In this document: piece by piece, positions 44,472 through 55,600 of the stretch
How the letters are laid out: each line of letters begins with the position of its first letter
How positions within the stretch are numbered: the stretch's first letter is position 1
Assembly: GCA_036925085.1 (NCBI GenBank)
Contig: JAUPFP010000002.1
Span: 3,955,320-4,019,319, forward strand
Origin: Brachycybe producta
Lineage: Eukaryota > Arthropoda > Diplopoda > Playtdesmida > Andrognathidae
Reading direction: 5' to 3'
Length of the DNA: 64,000 bases
The notes under the pieces: generated by a model
Databases searched by the model: none
Told to the model about the DNA's origin: nothing
What the model saw: the letters and a program-made list of their open reading frames with translations, nothing else
Position numbers and translations under genes: made by a program

Positions 44472-45089
44472 ATATAATATCTGATGCGATCTGCAGAAAA
44501 TAGGATCAGATTTTTTAAAGAGACATGTGACCCCCCCTCTCTCACTTTCCAGGAATATTTTGTTGAAATTTTGTCAAGTCTTACCCAAGGATTGCCAAAA
44601 TATTTTTTTTTATAATAATAAAAGGGGGGCGGGTGTTCATTCAATCGAACGGTACCTACGTTTAAGGTATCCCACTTCAGGTAATGTTTAGCTCCGCTTC
44701 TGATTCGAGAGGTCCGATCGTTCGATTTCTTCTGTTATACGGTTTGTTATTTCCTCTTTTTTTTCTTCTGATAATAACGTTGTTTATTGTTGTATATTTT
44801 AATAAAATGTATACATAAAAATTAAAATAAAATAGGTTTAGTTATTTTTTGGTTAGTTTTCGTTAGGTTACATTGGGGGTCTCGGGGCGCAGCCCCTCAG
44901 TTTGTAAAAAAAAATGACTTGATATAATATTAAAATAGTTATTTAATTTATTATAAATCAATTAAATATCTATATTTTATAACTATTTTAGAAATAATTA
45001 TTTTCTAGCTATTTTCTAAGAATTATTATTGACTTTAAAATTAAACAAAAAAAAATATGTTACTTGCTTTTACAAAAACAGGTCTAAAA
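44472..45089. other. Intronic sequence leading into a SINE-like repeat
   Basis: 45030-45089 matches the leader of the SINE region at 60300-60395 (ACTTGCTTTTA...GGTCTAAAA). The rest is AT-rich with nothing recognised. Confidence 0.5.
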
Positions 45090-46228
45090 CAAGGAGGTCA
45101 AACTCGTGGCCCACAACGAATATCTTTGTGGCCCAGCTCCTGTCATATCCAGGATTACTGACATTTAAGTTATTTAACTTGGGTCAGTTAAACAGTTTTG
45201 AAAGTAATCACTGCGAACAAGATTTTCTACCCGAAGTAGGAAAGATTGTTGCAGACAAGGGATGCCAAGTGTCACAGGAAGAAAACAATGCTTTTACCGT
45301 TGTCTTTGTTCTTTTCGAAATAAACCTACGTTTCTATAAAAGTTGAAGTTTTTGTTTTTTTGCGGCCCACATAAACTTAAGACATTGTTTATTTGGCCCG
45401 TGTTAGCTTTTGAATTTGACATGTGTGGCAACCTGGTCTGCTCCAAATTTAATTTTGATGGAGCAGACGAATTTCCCTATGGTGGTCTGCCTGACAGCTA
45501 CAGTAGGCTGTTGGGACGGACGCCATTTTGGTTGCCAGCAGACCTCTCACCATGAAGTCTATGGGTGAGAGGTCAGAAGTGACCTCTGTCCCCTCCAGGT
45601 GGAGTTGCCTGGAGGTTTCCTGTGGCCTAGTCAACCACAGGATCTGGGCAGTTGGTTGTAGGCTTCAAGTGAGACAAGACCTGTGGGTGGAGGTCAGGGA
45701 GACCTCCACTGGCCAGTGCTTCTGACTTCATCTTTTGTGCCTTTGGCCTGTTGGCCTTTGTTTTTTGTATATATTTATGGGGGCTTGGCTGGTAGAAGTT
45801 TACCAGCCAAGTTGTGTAAATATCACTGCCATCTTTATCATCACACATCGTAAGTGTAAATAAACACTTTATTCTTCTTACTTTGTGTGTCCGTGTCGTT
45901 TCTTTGGGGGAGTACCGCGGAGGGTGGGTTGTCCGGTTAGGGGAACAACACCACCGTCTTTCCGACTTGTTTCGGCCGGTCTTCGTGCCGGCTCGCGGTA
46001 GAACCGGAGTTCTACCGCGATATTCTCGGCGTGGCGGCGTGGTTTTTCGTCGTGTCCGTCGAGGGTGGCTCCATGGAGCCGGCACAACTCAGGGAGCACC
46101 GTGCGGGAGACGGCTACGGGTACGGTCCCGTCCCCGTAAGGAGCCGGTTTAGCGGTAAGTTTTTCGTGTTTTTTACGTGGAACTTACTGGGGTATTGTAA
46201 CGGTCCGGCGGGACGTTACACATGCTTG
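45090..46228. mobile_element. hAT-type element with perfect 8-bp duplication, carrying a solo LTR
   Basis: Flanked by GTCTAAAA (45082-45089, 46229-46236). Ends CAAGGAGGTCAAACTC and (inverted) CAAGCATGTCAAATTC, plus GGCCCAC / GGCCC-type subterminal motifs common in hAT elements. About 340 bp without the LTR, so non-autonomous. Confidence 0.87.
45424..46220 (+). repeat. Solo LTR (797 bp)
   Basis: TGTGGCAACC...GGACGTTACA with 4-bp target duplication CATG (45420-45423, 46221-46224). Carries TATATATTTAT at 45768-45778 and AATAAA at 45859-45864. Coding region lost by recombination between LTRs. A Gypsy-type LTR is likely from duplication size and TGT...ACA ends. ORFs inside are not genes. Confidence 0.85.
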
Positions 46229-46335
46229 GTCTAAAAAGTAAGAAAAAACAAGATCCAATCACCTTTTGTCTTGCTGATGTAGTGGTTAGTGTCTCAGGCA
46301 ATTGAGATGTAACAATGACTGTGAATGACAATATA
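46229..46335 (+). repeat. tRNA-derived SINE fragment
   Basis: Continues GTCTAAAAAGTAAGAAAAAAC and GATGTAGTGGTTAGTGTCTC, an A-box-like sequence matching the SINEs at 60411-60700. The B box is lost. Confidence 0.65.
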
Positions 46336-47300
46336 AACCTGTAGGCCTACATCAATTTAAGTCATGGCTAGTAGAACAATGTTAACAACTGCACTGCTCT
46401 TTAAAACCTCATTTTTGAAGAAAAAAAAGTTATCTAACCAATTATGTTTAAGGCATTTTGCACATTGCACCAATGCTATTTAATTATGCCTGTTTACTGC
46501 CAAATTGGTTATATTTCACATCAATATTTTTCCAGTTATTTGTAATTGTGCAAATAACTGTTTTACACGTTGGTGATATAACATATACAATTGGTGGTGT
46601 AAGTAATAAAACTATTATTTTGAAGAAACTTCAGTAGAATCTTAGCAAAGAAAAGCTCTCTCACAACATGTTAAAGAAACAATTCCCACAGAGATCTGTC
46701 AACAAGGTCTACAGAGGCTATCCCGTTTGATAAGAAAGAACTAAGAAAACCACTTAAAAGACTAACTTAAGTTTTAGATTTTGAAACAAACCTAATTTTT
46801 TTTTTATTTTTTAAGTTTGTCATTTTTGCTTGTCTTTAGCCGTAAATTATTGATAGGCTTGAATGCTGAAATTCCTTTTCTCAGTTTTTTTATATCTATA
46901 TTAAGCTATTTTTTTTAAGCAACAACAACATGAAATTCCAATTGATGGCAGCTATATATGTCTTGAGATTTAAGTTTCTTGGGTGCTGCGTTAACATTTG
47001 CTGAAGTTTGTTGCAGTCCTAATAAAGTTAACTGTCAGAAAACATGTTCACTGAGGTGAAAAGTGTAGCTCATACTTACCTTACGATGTAACAAGCGTAA
47101 ATTATTTAACATTATGCGCTGACCAAAAAAAAAAATCTGGTTTCTAATACTCAGCTTTTTAAAAGCAAAACTTTTAAGAAGTAGTTTAACGTTTATTTGA
47201 AACTAGCAGGGTGGGTCCGACCAATTAGGCGAACTTAAGCTGCGCAAAAGTCTCAGGGGCGCATTTTAACAATATGTAATTTTTTTTTGGTGTTTGATTG
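46336..47300. other. Intronic, nothing recognised
   Basis: No exon, RNA or repeat structure supported. Confidence 0.45.
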
Positions 47301-48040
47301 AAGAGCGTTACATCGCAAATTTACTTTGAAAAATCTGCACAAAGAGCAGCACTAGCATTGTTTATCTGTTGAGCCCATAGACCCTATGTTAAATAAAAAA
47401 TGTTAATTTTTAAAATACACACAGTCGCGGCTGTATGTTTATTTTTCATGTTTAAAGTTGTCCAATATTAAGTTTTCAAAGTGCAATGTGCACCTTAAAT
47501 ATATGCTGATCAAGTGATTAGAATGACACGAAATTGGTAAGTGCAGTTTCATTTTTTAAAAAAATATTTCAAAATCACGAATTGCTAACTCTTTATGTTA
47601 AACTTCATTGAGTACGCGCTCCTAAGAAGAAGAAAAAAAAATCCATTAAAATGTTGGTAAAAATACCTAAAAGTGATTTTAAAAAAACACAGTGAGTCCA
47701 ATACATTGGCGCACGTGTTGATTTTTGTCTGGTTTTTATAATTATTTTTACGTATTTTACGATTACTTTTAATGGATGTTTTCTTATTTGGCGTACTCAA
47801 TGGAGTTTAACATATGAGTTAGTAATTCGTGATTTTGAAACAGTTTTTAAAAATAGAACCGCGCTTACCAATTTTTGTCGGTCTATCACTCGATCAGCAT
47901 ATATTTAAGGTGCACATTGCACTTTGAAAACTTAATATTGGACAACTTTAAATATGAAAAATAAACATACTGCTGCGACTGTGTATTTTAAAAAGTAACA
48001 TTAAGTCTATGGGCTCAGTAGAAAAGCGATGCTAGCGCAC
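47301..48040. mobile_element. Palindromic TTAA MITE family D, copy 6
   Basis: Both arms present (GTGCAATGTGCACCTTAA near 47480 and its complement near 47903). Ends are eroded: GCGTTACATCGC on the left, truncated at GATGCTAGCGCAC on the right where a Helitron-like element follows. Confidence 0.85.
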
Positions 48041-48484
48041 TTATGTAAAACGTACATTAAAAACATGACTATTATATATATATTATGCCCGGTGTGTGTG
48101 TCTGTCTGTCTGAAGTAACGCTGTACAACCATTGAAGCACATCGGAATTTATATAAATTTAAATAAATGAAGAAATGAACAGCTTTTTTTTTTCTCAAGG
48201 TCAACTATAAGTTGCACCCTTCCCATCCAAGAACCCCATGATATTAAATTGGAGAGGGGAAAAGGTTGGATGGAAAGTGTAGAAGGGGGGGGGGCGAGAG
48301 AGAAACGTGGAGGGAGAAAAAGTGGGAGGGGAAGACTGAAATTGAAATGAAATTAGTAAAAAAAAAAAAAACGACGCGCATGCGCACACCAGAGAAAATG
48401 AAAAACACATTTTCTATTTCAAATATAAAAAGGGGAGGGGATAATAGTAGCAAAATTAAACTATAGTTTATCACAGGCAATTGT

Positions 48485-48912
48485 GCCATAAAAACAATTA
48501 ACCCTAATGGAACATTTTCCTTAAAACCATTTACCCTAATAGAACATTTGCCCTAAAACCACTTGCCCTAAAACCATTTGCCCTAAAACCATTTGCCCTA
48601 AAACTATTTGCCCTCAAGGAACACTTGCCCTAAAACCATTTACCCTAAAACTATTTACCCTAATAGAACATTTGCTCTAAAACAACTTGCCCTAAAACCA
48701 CTTGCCCTTAAAAACAATGTCCCTTTAGGGCAATATCTCTTTAGGGCAAATGTCCCTTTAGGGCAAATGTCCCTTTAGGGCAAATGTCCCTTTAGGGTAA
48801 ATGGTTTTAGGGCAAATGTCCCTTTAGGGTAAATGGTTTTAGGGCAAATGTCCCTTTAGGGTAAATGGTTTTAGGGCAAATGTTTCTTTAGGGTAAATGG
48901 TTTTAGGACAAA
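48485..48912. repeat. Inverted minisatellite of CCCTAAAACCATTTG units
   Basis: The left half (to about 48710) is CCCTAAAACCATTTG-type units with variants. The right half is the reverse complement TTTAGGGCAAATG. It would fold into a long hairpin. Confidence 0.85.
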
Positions 48913-49013
48913 AACTTAATCAGATTGAAATTTAAATGAACTCCTTTTTTCTCATGGTCAACTTTATGTTGCACTCTCCCGATTCAAGAATCCAAACAAT
49001 AGTAAGGACAGGC

Positions 49014-49250
49014 AAGTAAAGACAGTAAAATACAGTCGTTTTCCCCGCCTTTTTATGAGGGCCAGCAACTTTTAATTATATTGTTATGTCGTCTGATGTC
49101 ACATGCCCCGTTCTTTTCAATTTCCAATTGGTTGTTATTTGGTCTGACGTCACATGCCCCGTTCTTTTCAATTTCCAATTGGTTGATATTTGGTCTGACA
49201 GTCATAAAGGGGCGGGGCACACGACTGTATCTCCCTGTCTTCACATACCT
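49014..49250. mobile_element. Family A-related MITE with a duplicated inner segment
   Basis: Ends ACAGGCAAGTAAAGACAG and CTGTCTTCACATACCTGT; inner arms ACAGTCGTTTTCCCCGCC and GGCACACGACTGT. A 52-bp segment with CACATGCCCCGTTCTTTTC is present twice in tandem. Confidence 0.7.
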
Positions 49251-49373
49251 GTAACAATATTAAGGTGCTTATAAAAAACACAAGTGGTCAAGGCGAATTG
49301 CTTCATGACAACCGGACAGTCACACAAAAAGAAACTAGATGCTCCCGTCATTTATGACGGGTTACCCCACTAG

Positions 49374-50044
49374 TTTATCATATGAGTAGTAGTACTGTGT
49401 AAACTCCGTCATTGACCATATTATTGTTTTATTATTTCTGTCCCCTTTTTACCCCTGTTGTTTAAATAATTGGATACACATTGAGCTTTTAATGGTTTCT
49501 GTTGTTTTAACATTGGCAAAAATTTATGAACTGATTTATTTGTATAGTCTACTAAGTTCTATTAGCTGTTTGTTCATGTTATTTTTTTAGTAACTTATTT
49601 ATTTTTGTTTTTTAATGTTCACATGTTTAGCAAAATGAGGTTTGTTTTTTGAAGATAATTTATAGCCTTGATTAACTCTATAGGTCTACTGCAAATGTGG
49701 CTATGTCTAATGGGCTGAATGTCTTTTTATGATAATTCTTTTAATAACGGCGAGTGTGGTGAATAAAGAGAGGGGTGGCACGTGTCTATTTATTGTTTAT
49801 TCCATTTGCGAAATGTTTTAATGAACTATTAATATGCATATATTTAATATAACTCAGTTGATGTATTGCTGGAACAACAATACATCAACTGAGTTATATT
49901 TAAGAGCCTAGATCCACGTCCATCTTGTTGTTTTGAGCAGACGACAACGAGACAAATGAGAGTTCTTATATAGTGTTACTAAAACTGAAAGAAATCGGCT
50001 CACAATCGCTCAATTAAAATACAGTAAAGCGCAAAATGCAATAA
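49374..50044. other. Intronic, contains one strong hairpin
   Basis: No gene recognised. A 26-bp-arm hairpin lies at 49843-49903. Confidence 0.5.
49843..49903. other. 26-bp-arm hairpin with 9-base loop
   Basis: The arm TATAACTCAGTTGATGTATTG is followed by loop CTGGAACAA and the inverted copy CAATACATCAACTGAGTTATA. One mismatch in 26 pairs. It could be a microRNA-like precursor or a tiny MITE; the sequence alone cannot decide. Confidence 0.7.
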
Positions 50045-50655
50045 AAAGTATTGTTCTTCACGTGCTCGATTTATATAATTTTTGAAAAGGTCCTTCTATT
50101 TTTAAACAAGGTTCAAAGTTGTTCGTTTTTTCAACCCCATGTTAAATCCCATAGGGTCAAAAACCGTTCCACAAACATTTGAAAAACTCTCGTTAAAGCT
50201 GATTTAGAACAATAACAAAATAATTAACACATACATTCATGTATTGGCTTCACGATGTTTTTTTTTATAAATTTTGAAAAGGTCCTTCTATTTTTTTAAT
50301 AACGTTTAAAATCGTACGTTTTTAAACTCCATGTTAAGTCCCATAGGACTAAAACACCGTCCAACAAAAATTAAGAGAACTCTGATTAAAAATGATTTAG
50401 AGCAATCAGAAAAATTAGCACGTACTTGCACGTGTTTATTGCCTTCAGGATTATTCCTTTTTCCAAATTTTAAAAGGGCTTTCTATTTTTAAATAACATT
50501 TAAAATCTTACGTTTTTTTAACTCCATGTTAAGTCCCATAGGAGCAAAAAACCGTCACCCAAACATTTGAAGAACTCCCGTTAAAAACAACTCAGAACAA
50601 TAACAAAATAATTATTACGTGCATTAATCTACTGGCTTCACAATGTTTTCTTTTT
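50045..50655. repeat. Satellite-like trimer, about 192-196 bp period
   Basis: TTTGAAAAGGTCCTTCTATTT starts at 50081 and 50273, with a diverged copy at 50469. Each is followed by CTCCATGTTAA(G/A)TCCCATAGG and CCGT. A further partial monomer is at about 57345-57450. Confidence 0.82.
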
Positions 50656-51451
50656 ATAAGGTTAGCACGCGAAATTATTTTTCTATTAATTATTATGTGA
50701 CTTCGAACCGGGAGAAAAAACGTTAAAAAACCGTTTTTCAATCAACAACGATCGCAGCGCCTACATTCTGAGAAATTTTGAACTAAACGATGTATCTAGC
50801 CTCTCAGTTCTAACAAATACAGGCATTTAGAAATCGTGACGAACACAAGTTGGCTCCGCCCTTTTTATGACTACCGGGAACTTCTAATTGGTTTGCTGTG
50901 TGGTTTGACGTTGAAAATGGCGGAGCATGTGATGTCAGACTACATAACCAACCGAGAGACAACAAGCTGGGAAGAAAGTTGAAAGTGTTTTTATAAATAT
51001 GAGCTCCTGATTGTTATGTGATTTTTCAATACTTTGTGATTTAGGTGCACTCTAGGTTTCTCAGGTAATCTCTGAAACTGTAAGGTGCCAAAAATTACAC
51101 CAGTTTTTACTTGTAAGTGACATTAATTTTTGTGAACTCCTTAAAAACAATCTTGACTCTTGTGAAGTTTTTCTTTGTTACAAAATTCGCCATTGCTTCT
51201 CCTCATGACTTTGTAAGTGAAGGGGTGCAGCTTGTGGAAGTATCAAATGTCACATTCTTTTCCAACATCCATCTATTTGTTTACATTGTAACTTTCAGTG
51301 AAAAGTATCTACAGTGGCCTGAAAAGGTACAACACAACTCTTACATTTTCTACTTCTAATATTCTGGTAACTTCTGCACTTCCCAACTGGGACAAAGACC
51401 CCATTATTGGGTCTACCGAGTGGTCATAAAAGTTGGACAACCTTAACCAAC

Positions 51452-52696
51452 ATGGCTTCAGACTCACAACCAACCTTCATTGTAGAACCTGGGATGGAGC
51501 CAAACATGGAACCACCACCAGTGAACCTAGACAGCATCTTTGACATGCCATCTGAAAACTTGCTACCTTTACTCTTTGGCTACGTGGATCGCCTCCGAGC
51601 AGCAACTAACAAGGTCAATGACAAAAATGTCATTGTTTTCCGCACAACAGACCGGGCTCAAGTTCGAGACATTCTTGATGACATAACTAAGACATTTGTG
51701 GTTCTGGCCGATCGTAACCGAGTCTTGGAAACTAAGCTGGCTTCGGCTTTGGCTGGGGCTCATGCACACCACCAATGTCAGCAAATTGCAGTTGCTCAGC
51801 CCACAAATGGTCGAGCTCCCTCTTCACCCAGCTATGCAGGGGTTCTTCGGGGTGGTTCACCTCCCCCAGCCATGCACAACACTTCTGTGGCTAAATTCAC
51901 ATATGAAGATATGTCACATGCCCGTCGTCATCAACCACCCTCCTTTGCTTTGGTCATCAAGTCCCAGACAGCAAGTCAATCTCCTGAGGCTACCCGAAAA
52001 GATCTGCGGAAGAAAATCGAGCCACAGGCCCTTGGCGGCAGCTTCCGTTCTGTCCGAACCACAAAGTCTGGGGCCCTTGTCATTGAATGTACTTCTAAAG
52101 AGCAGCACCAAAAACTGGCAGCAACAGTATCTACACTTCGGGGGTACACCTCTACCAATATCTCCTTCACTCGAAAGCCACGAGTCATCATTACTGGCGT
52201 CGACTCTGACCTGGACCCTACTGGTATTGTAGATGACATTATTACCAAAAATGAAGTTCTGATTGCAAATGCTGGCGGGACTGAGGAATTCCAGAAAGGA
52301 TTTAATATCGTGACCCACCGCAAGTGTCGCAACCCTACCCGTATGAACATCATTGCCGAGGTCACACCCAAGGTCTTTTCTGCCTGTATCGGGGTTGGCA
52401 AGCTCAATGTTGGATGGATGAGCCACTGTGTTGAGGAGCTCTTGGAAGTGTCACGATGCTATCGATGTAATGGACTTGGACACATTTCCAGAACATGCGA
52501 AGTACAACAATCTAAGTGCCTGCGGTGTGGGGGAGATCACATTGCGAAAGACTGCACCGCAACTCACCCAGACTGTTCTAACTGCCGCCGTGCCGGACTC
52601 TCCCTACGAGCCCACCTCACAACTGACGTGAAGTGCCCAGTTTACATGTCGCGATTAGACCTGTTGAAGCACCAAACGGACTATGGATCACAATAG
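51452..52696 (+). CDS. LINE ORF1 protein (gag-like, zinc knuckles)
   Basis: 414 residues from the first in-frame ATG. The open frame reaches further upstream but without an ATG. The protein should bind LINE RNA and build the ribonucleoprotein particle. Near the C-terminus lie knuckles CYRCNGLGHISRTC (residues 336-349, C-X2-C-X4-H-X4-C) and CLRCGGDHIAKDC (356-368, C-X2-C-X3-H-X4-C), then a third cysteine pair CSNC at 375, the pattern seen in R1/I/Jockey-type ORF1 proteins. The middle region has an RNA-recognition-like fold typical of the group, only inferred. The stop overlaps the start of ORF2 by 14 bases. Confidence 0.9.
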   Translation: MASDSQPTFIVEPGMEPNMEPPPVNLDSIFDMPSENLLPLLFGYVDRLRAATNKVNDKNVIVFRTTDRAQVRDILDDITKTFVVLADRNRVLETKLASALAGAHAHHQCQQIAVAQPTNGRAPSSPSYAGVLRGGSPPPAMHNTSVAKFTYEDMSHARRHQPPSFALVIKSQTASQSPEATRKDLRKKIEPQALGGSFRSVRTTKSGALVIECTSKEQHQKLAATVSTLRGYTSTNISFTRKPRVIITGVDSDLDPTGIVDDIITKNEVLIANAGGTEEFQKGFNIVTHRKCRNPTRMNIIAEVTPKVFSACIGVGKLNVGWMSHCVEELLEVSRCYRCNGLGHISRTCEVQQSKCLRCGGDHIAKDCTATHPDCSNCRRAGLSLRAHLTTDVKCPVYMSRLDLLKHQTDYGSQ

Positions 52697-55600
52697 CCAT
52701 CCTCAAGTTATGACGCCTATTCGGATCCTTCAAATCAACCTGGGAAGATCCAAAGTTGCTGGTGCTCTTCTACAATCATTTGGTAAGGACTATGATGTTG
52801 TGTGTGTTCAGGAGCCCTCTCCATGGCTACTGGGTTCTGGTGGTGGCACACGTGCTGCTCCTGAGCCCAGGGTGGGGAGGATCCTCACCATGGCCCGTCA
52901 CCCCACTTGGACAATGTTGGAACTAAAACAGTTTACCTCTGAATACATGGTTGTGACACTATTCAAGATCAACAACAGCAGCCAGTGGCTGTTGGCCAAC
53001 ATCTACACCCCTCCTGACAATGATAAGCTACTACGAATCACCACAACCATATTGGAGGCTTTGACCACCATCAACCGTACCTACACCTGCCCCATAGTGG
53101 TTTTAGGAGACTTTAATGCCAAACACCCAGCTTGGGGGTCTGACAAGACCAATCTTCGTGGTATTGCCTGGATGGATTTCGCTGTATCATATGGATTTCA
53201 CATTCGCAATGATGATCACTTTGGCCCAACCTTCAGTACTGTCAATGGTGAGAGCTTCATAGACCTGACCTTGACAAAAGGAGTTCAGAATTGCTCTTGG
53301 GAGATACTTGATGAAGAGTCCCACAGCGACCATCGCTACATTGCCACGCGGTTTACCATATCAACATCAGCCCATAGCAACGAACAGCACTTCATTTGGA
53401 AGAAAGCAGACTGGTCGATTTTCCAAGACATTATCTCTAGTGGAGCAGCTTCAGCCATTAGTGATCTGTCTGATGTGCATAGCTCAGCTACTCGTTTCCA
53501 GGACTTGTGCATCAAAGCATGCCACGCCTCTATGCCATACATGCCAGCCGCCCCTAAACAATCCTGTGCATGGTGGAATTCTGACCTTCAACATGCCCGC
53601 CGTACTGTACGGAAGGCCCGCAAGTCTTTTCAACAAGAGAAAGACCCAGCTAGACGCCTGCATCTTCTAGAATCTTTTCGTCTCGAGCGGAGGAACTTCA
53701 AACAACTGGTCCTTGATACAAAACTATCATCTTGGAAGGCCTATTGTGGGCAAGTAAAAGCAACATCTCCCTTTGAAATCCCCTACAAAATATTGGCCGG
53801 GAAACGTAAAAGGCTGTCCTCCCCTACTTCAATTAAGCTGGAGGATGGCACATGGACGAAGCATGCTGATGAAACATCTGTGGCTCTGCTCAATGAATAC
53901 TTTCCACAGGATAACCCCGAGAGTGACACACACCAACAAAGGGAAATTCGATCTAGGGCTAAACTATGCACAGGAAATGCTCCTGACATTCCCTTCTCAT
54001 CAAAAGAACTGCGTGATGCCGTCCTGAGCTTTGCTATTGACAAAGCCCCAGGATGTGATGGCTTTCCACCTGCTGGACTTCGACATGTCCTTTTAGCTGC
54101 TGGAGAAGAATGGTTACAGATGTTAAATAAGTGCTACGAAAAAAGTGTGTTCCCTAGTGTGTGGAAACTGTCACAAGTGGTATGGCTACCTAAAAAGAGT
54201 GGGAATCGAGTTCACCCTATTTGCCTCTTACCTGTTCTGGGGAAAGTATTAGACAAACTCGTGGCTCGCCGACTTAACTACTTTTTAGAGAAACATGGCC
54301 ATCTCTCGCCTGAACAGTTTGGTTTTCGTCAGGGGCACAGTTCAGTGGCTGCTATTGAAAGCTACGTGCGATGGACAAAACAGACATTGGCCAGAGGTGA
54401 TCATGCCCTTGCTGTTGCATTGGACATCTCCAATGCATTCAACTGTGCCTGGCACCCTGCTATACTTGATGGATTGCGTACAGTGCAATGCCCGGAGAAC
54501 CTCTTCCGCCTTATTTCATCTTTTCTATCTGGCCGTTCGGTGCAGTCTGGAACAGTACAGCATCAGGCAACAACTGGTTGCCCTCAGGGTTCTTGCATGG
54601 GCCCAGTGTTGTGGCTGGTGCTGATGGAATCATGGCTGACAAGAATCAAGAGCGTCATCTCCTGCCAGGATCGTGTTCAGGCTTTTGCAGATGACTCACT
54701 AGGTTTGCTGTGTGGTCGATCAGTACGAAGTCTAGAAGCTAAGTTCCGGGACTTTTGGTCATGTTGTACAGAGTGGGCCACCCTCATGAAGCTGTCTTAT
54801 GCAGTGGACAAGACTTTTGTTCTTTTCCATTCTGCACGTAGACTGGTTAAGCAACCTTACCTTCACATGGGAGAAAAAGTAATGAAACCATCTGCTTCAA
54901 TGCTGTATCTTGGAGTGATGATCGACCCATGCTTTGACTGGTCTCTTCACATCCGATATCTCCAAGGGAGGGTGGGAAGCATGGCTGCTCGCCTGTTTGC
55001 TATCTGTGGCCGTGAATGGGGGATGAGTCCGGCAGTGCTGCGGGAGGTATATCGGCATGCACTTCTCCCTATGCTGCTTTATGGGGCGGAAGTCTGGGGT
55101 AACAGAGCATCTACTGGCACACTCACCCGTCTTCTGGATGCTACCCAGAGGCCCTTTCTTTTGGCAATAACCAAGGCATTTCGTACAGCACCGACAAGGG
55201 CGCTTCAGGTGCTTTCTGGCTGCCCACCTGTGTTCATCCTTGCACACGGCCGTCACGTACTTTGGAAACATCGCCAGGCATCCGCTGAGCTGCTGGACAC
55301 CCCCTTAACCATCAAGAATACCATGCACCCCGCACTCCAGCAAGAATACCCTGTGGAAAAATGGACTTCAGAATTAAGCACACAGGTGGATTTCTGCATC
55401 TATACCGATGGATCAAAACGAGACAATAAGGTTGGCTCTGCATTTGTAGTAACCAACCGCAATCACGAGTTTCACTCATGGGGGTGCCGTCTACCGGATG
55501 AATGTACTGTGTTTCAGGCTGAGCTCTTAGCAATCCGGATGGCAATTAAAATGGGCGGGGAGTGTGCCCCGCGAGGGACAACCATAATGATCTGCTCTGA

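Larger units (their letters stand above)
48066..49373 (+). mobile_element. Helitron-like element, copy 3 (long, composite)
   Basis: The 5' region TATTATGCCCGGTGTGTGTG, CTGAAGTAACGCTGTACAAC and purine-rich units match 25076-26070. The 3' end is a perfect hairpin CCCGTCATTTATGACGGG (49344-49361) then TTACCCCACTAG and T. The interior contains an inverted CCCTAAA array (48485-48912) and a MITE (49014-49250). No Rep/helicase coding. Confidence 0.75.

Noticed and set aside
45343..46234. Several ORFs of 60-150 codons on both strands
   Set aside because: They lie within the solo LTR and its hAT host; no domains.
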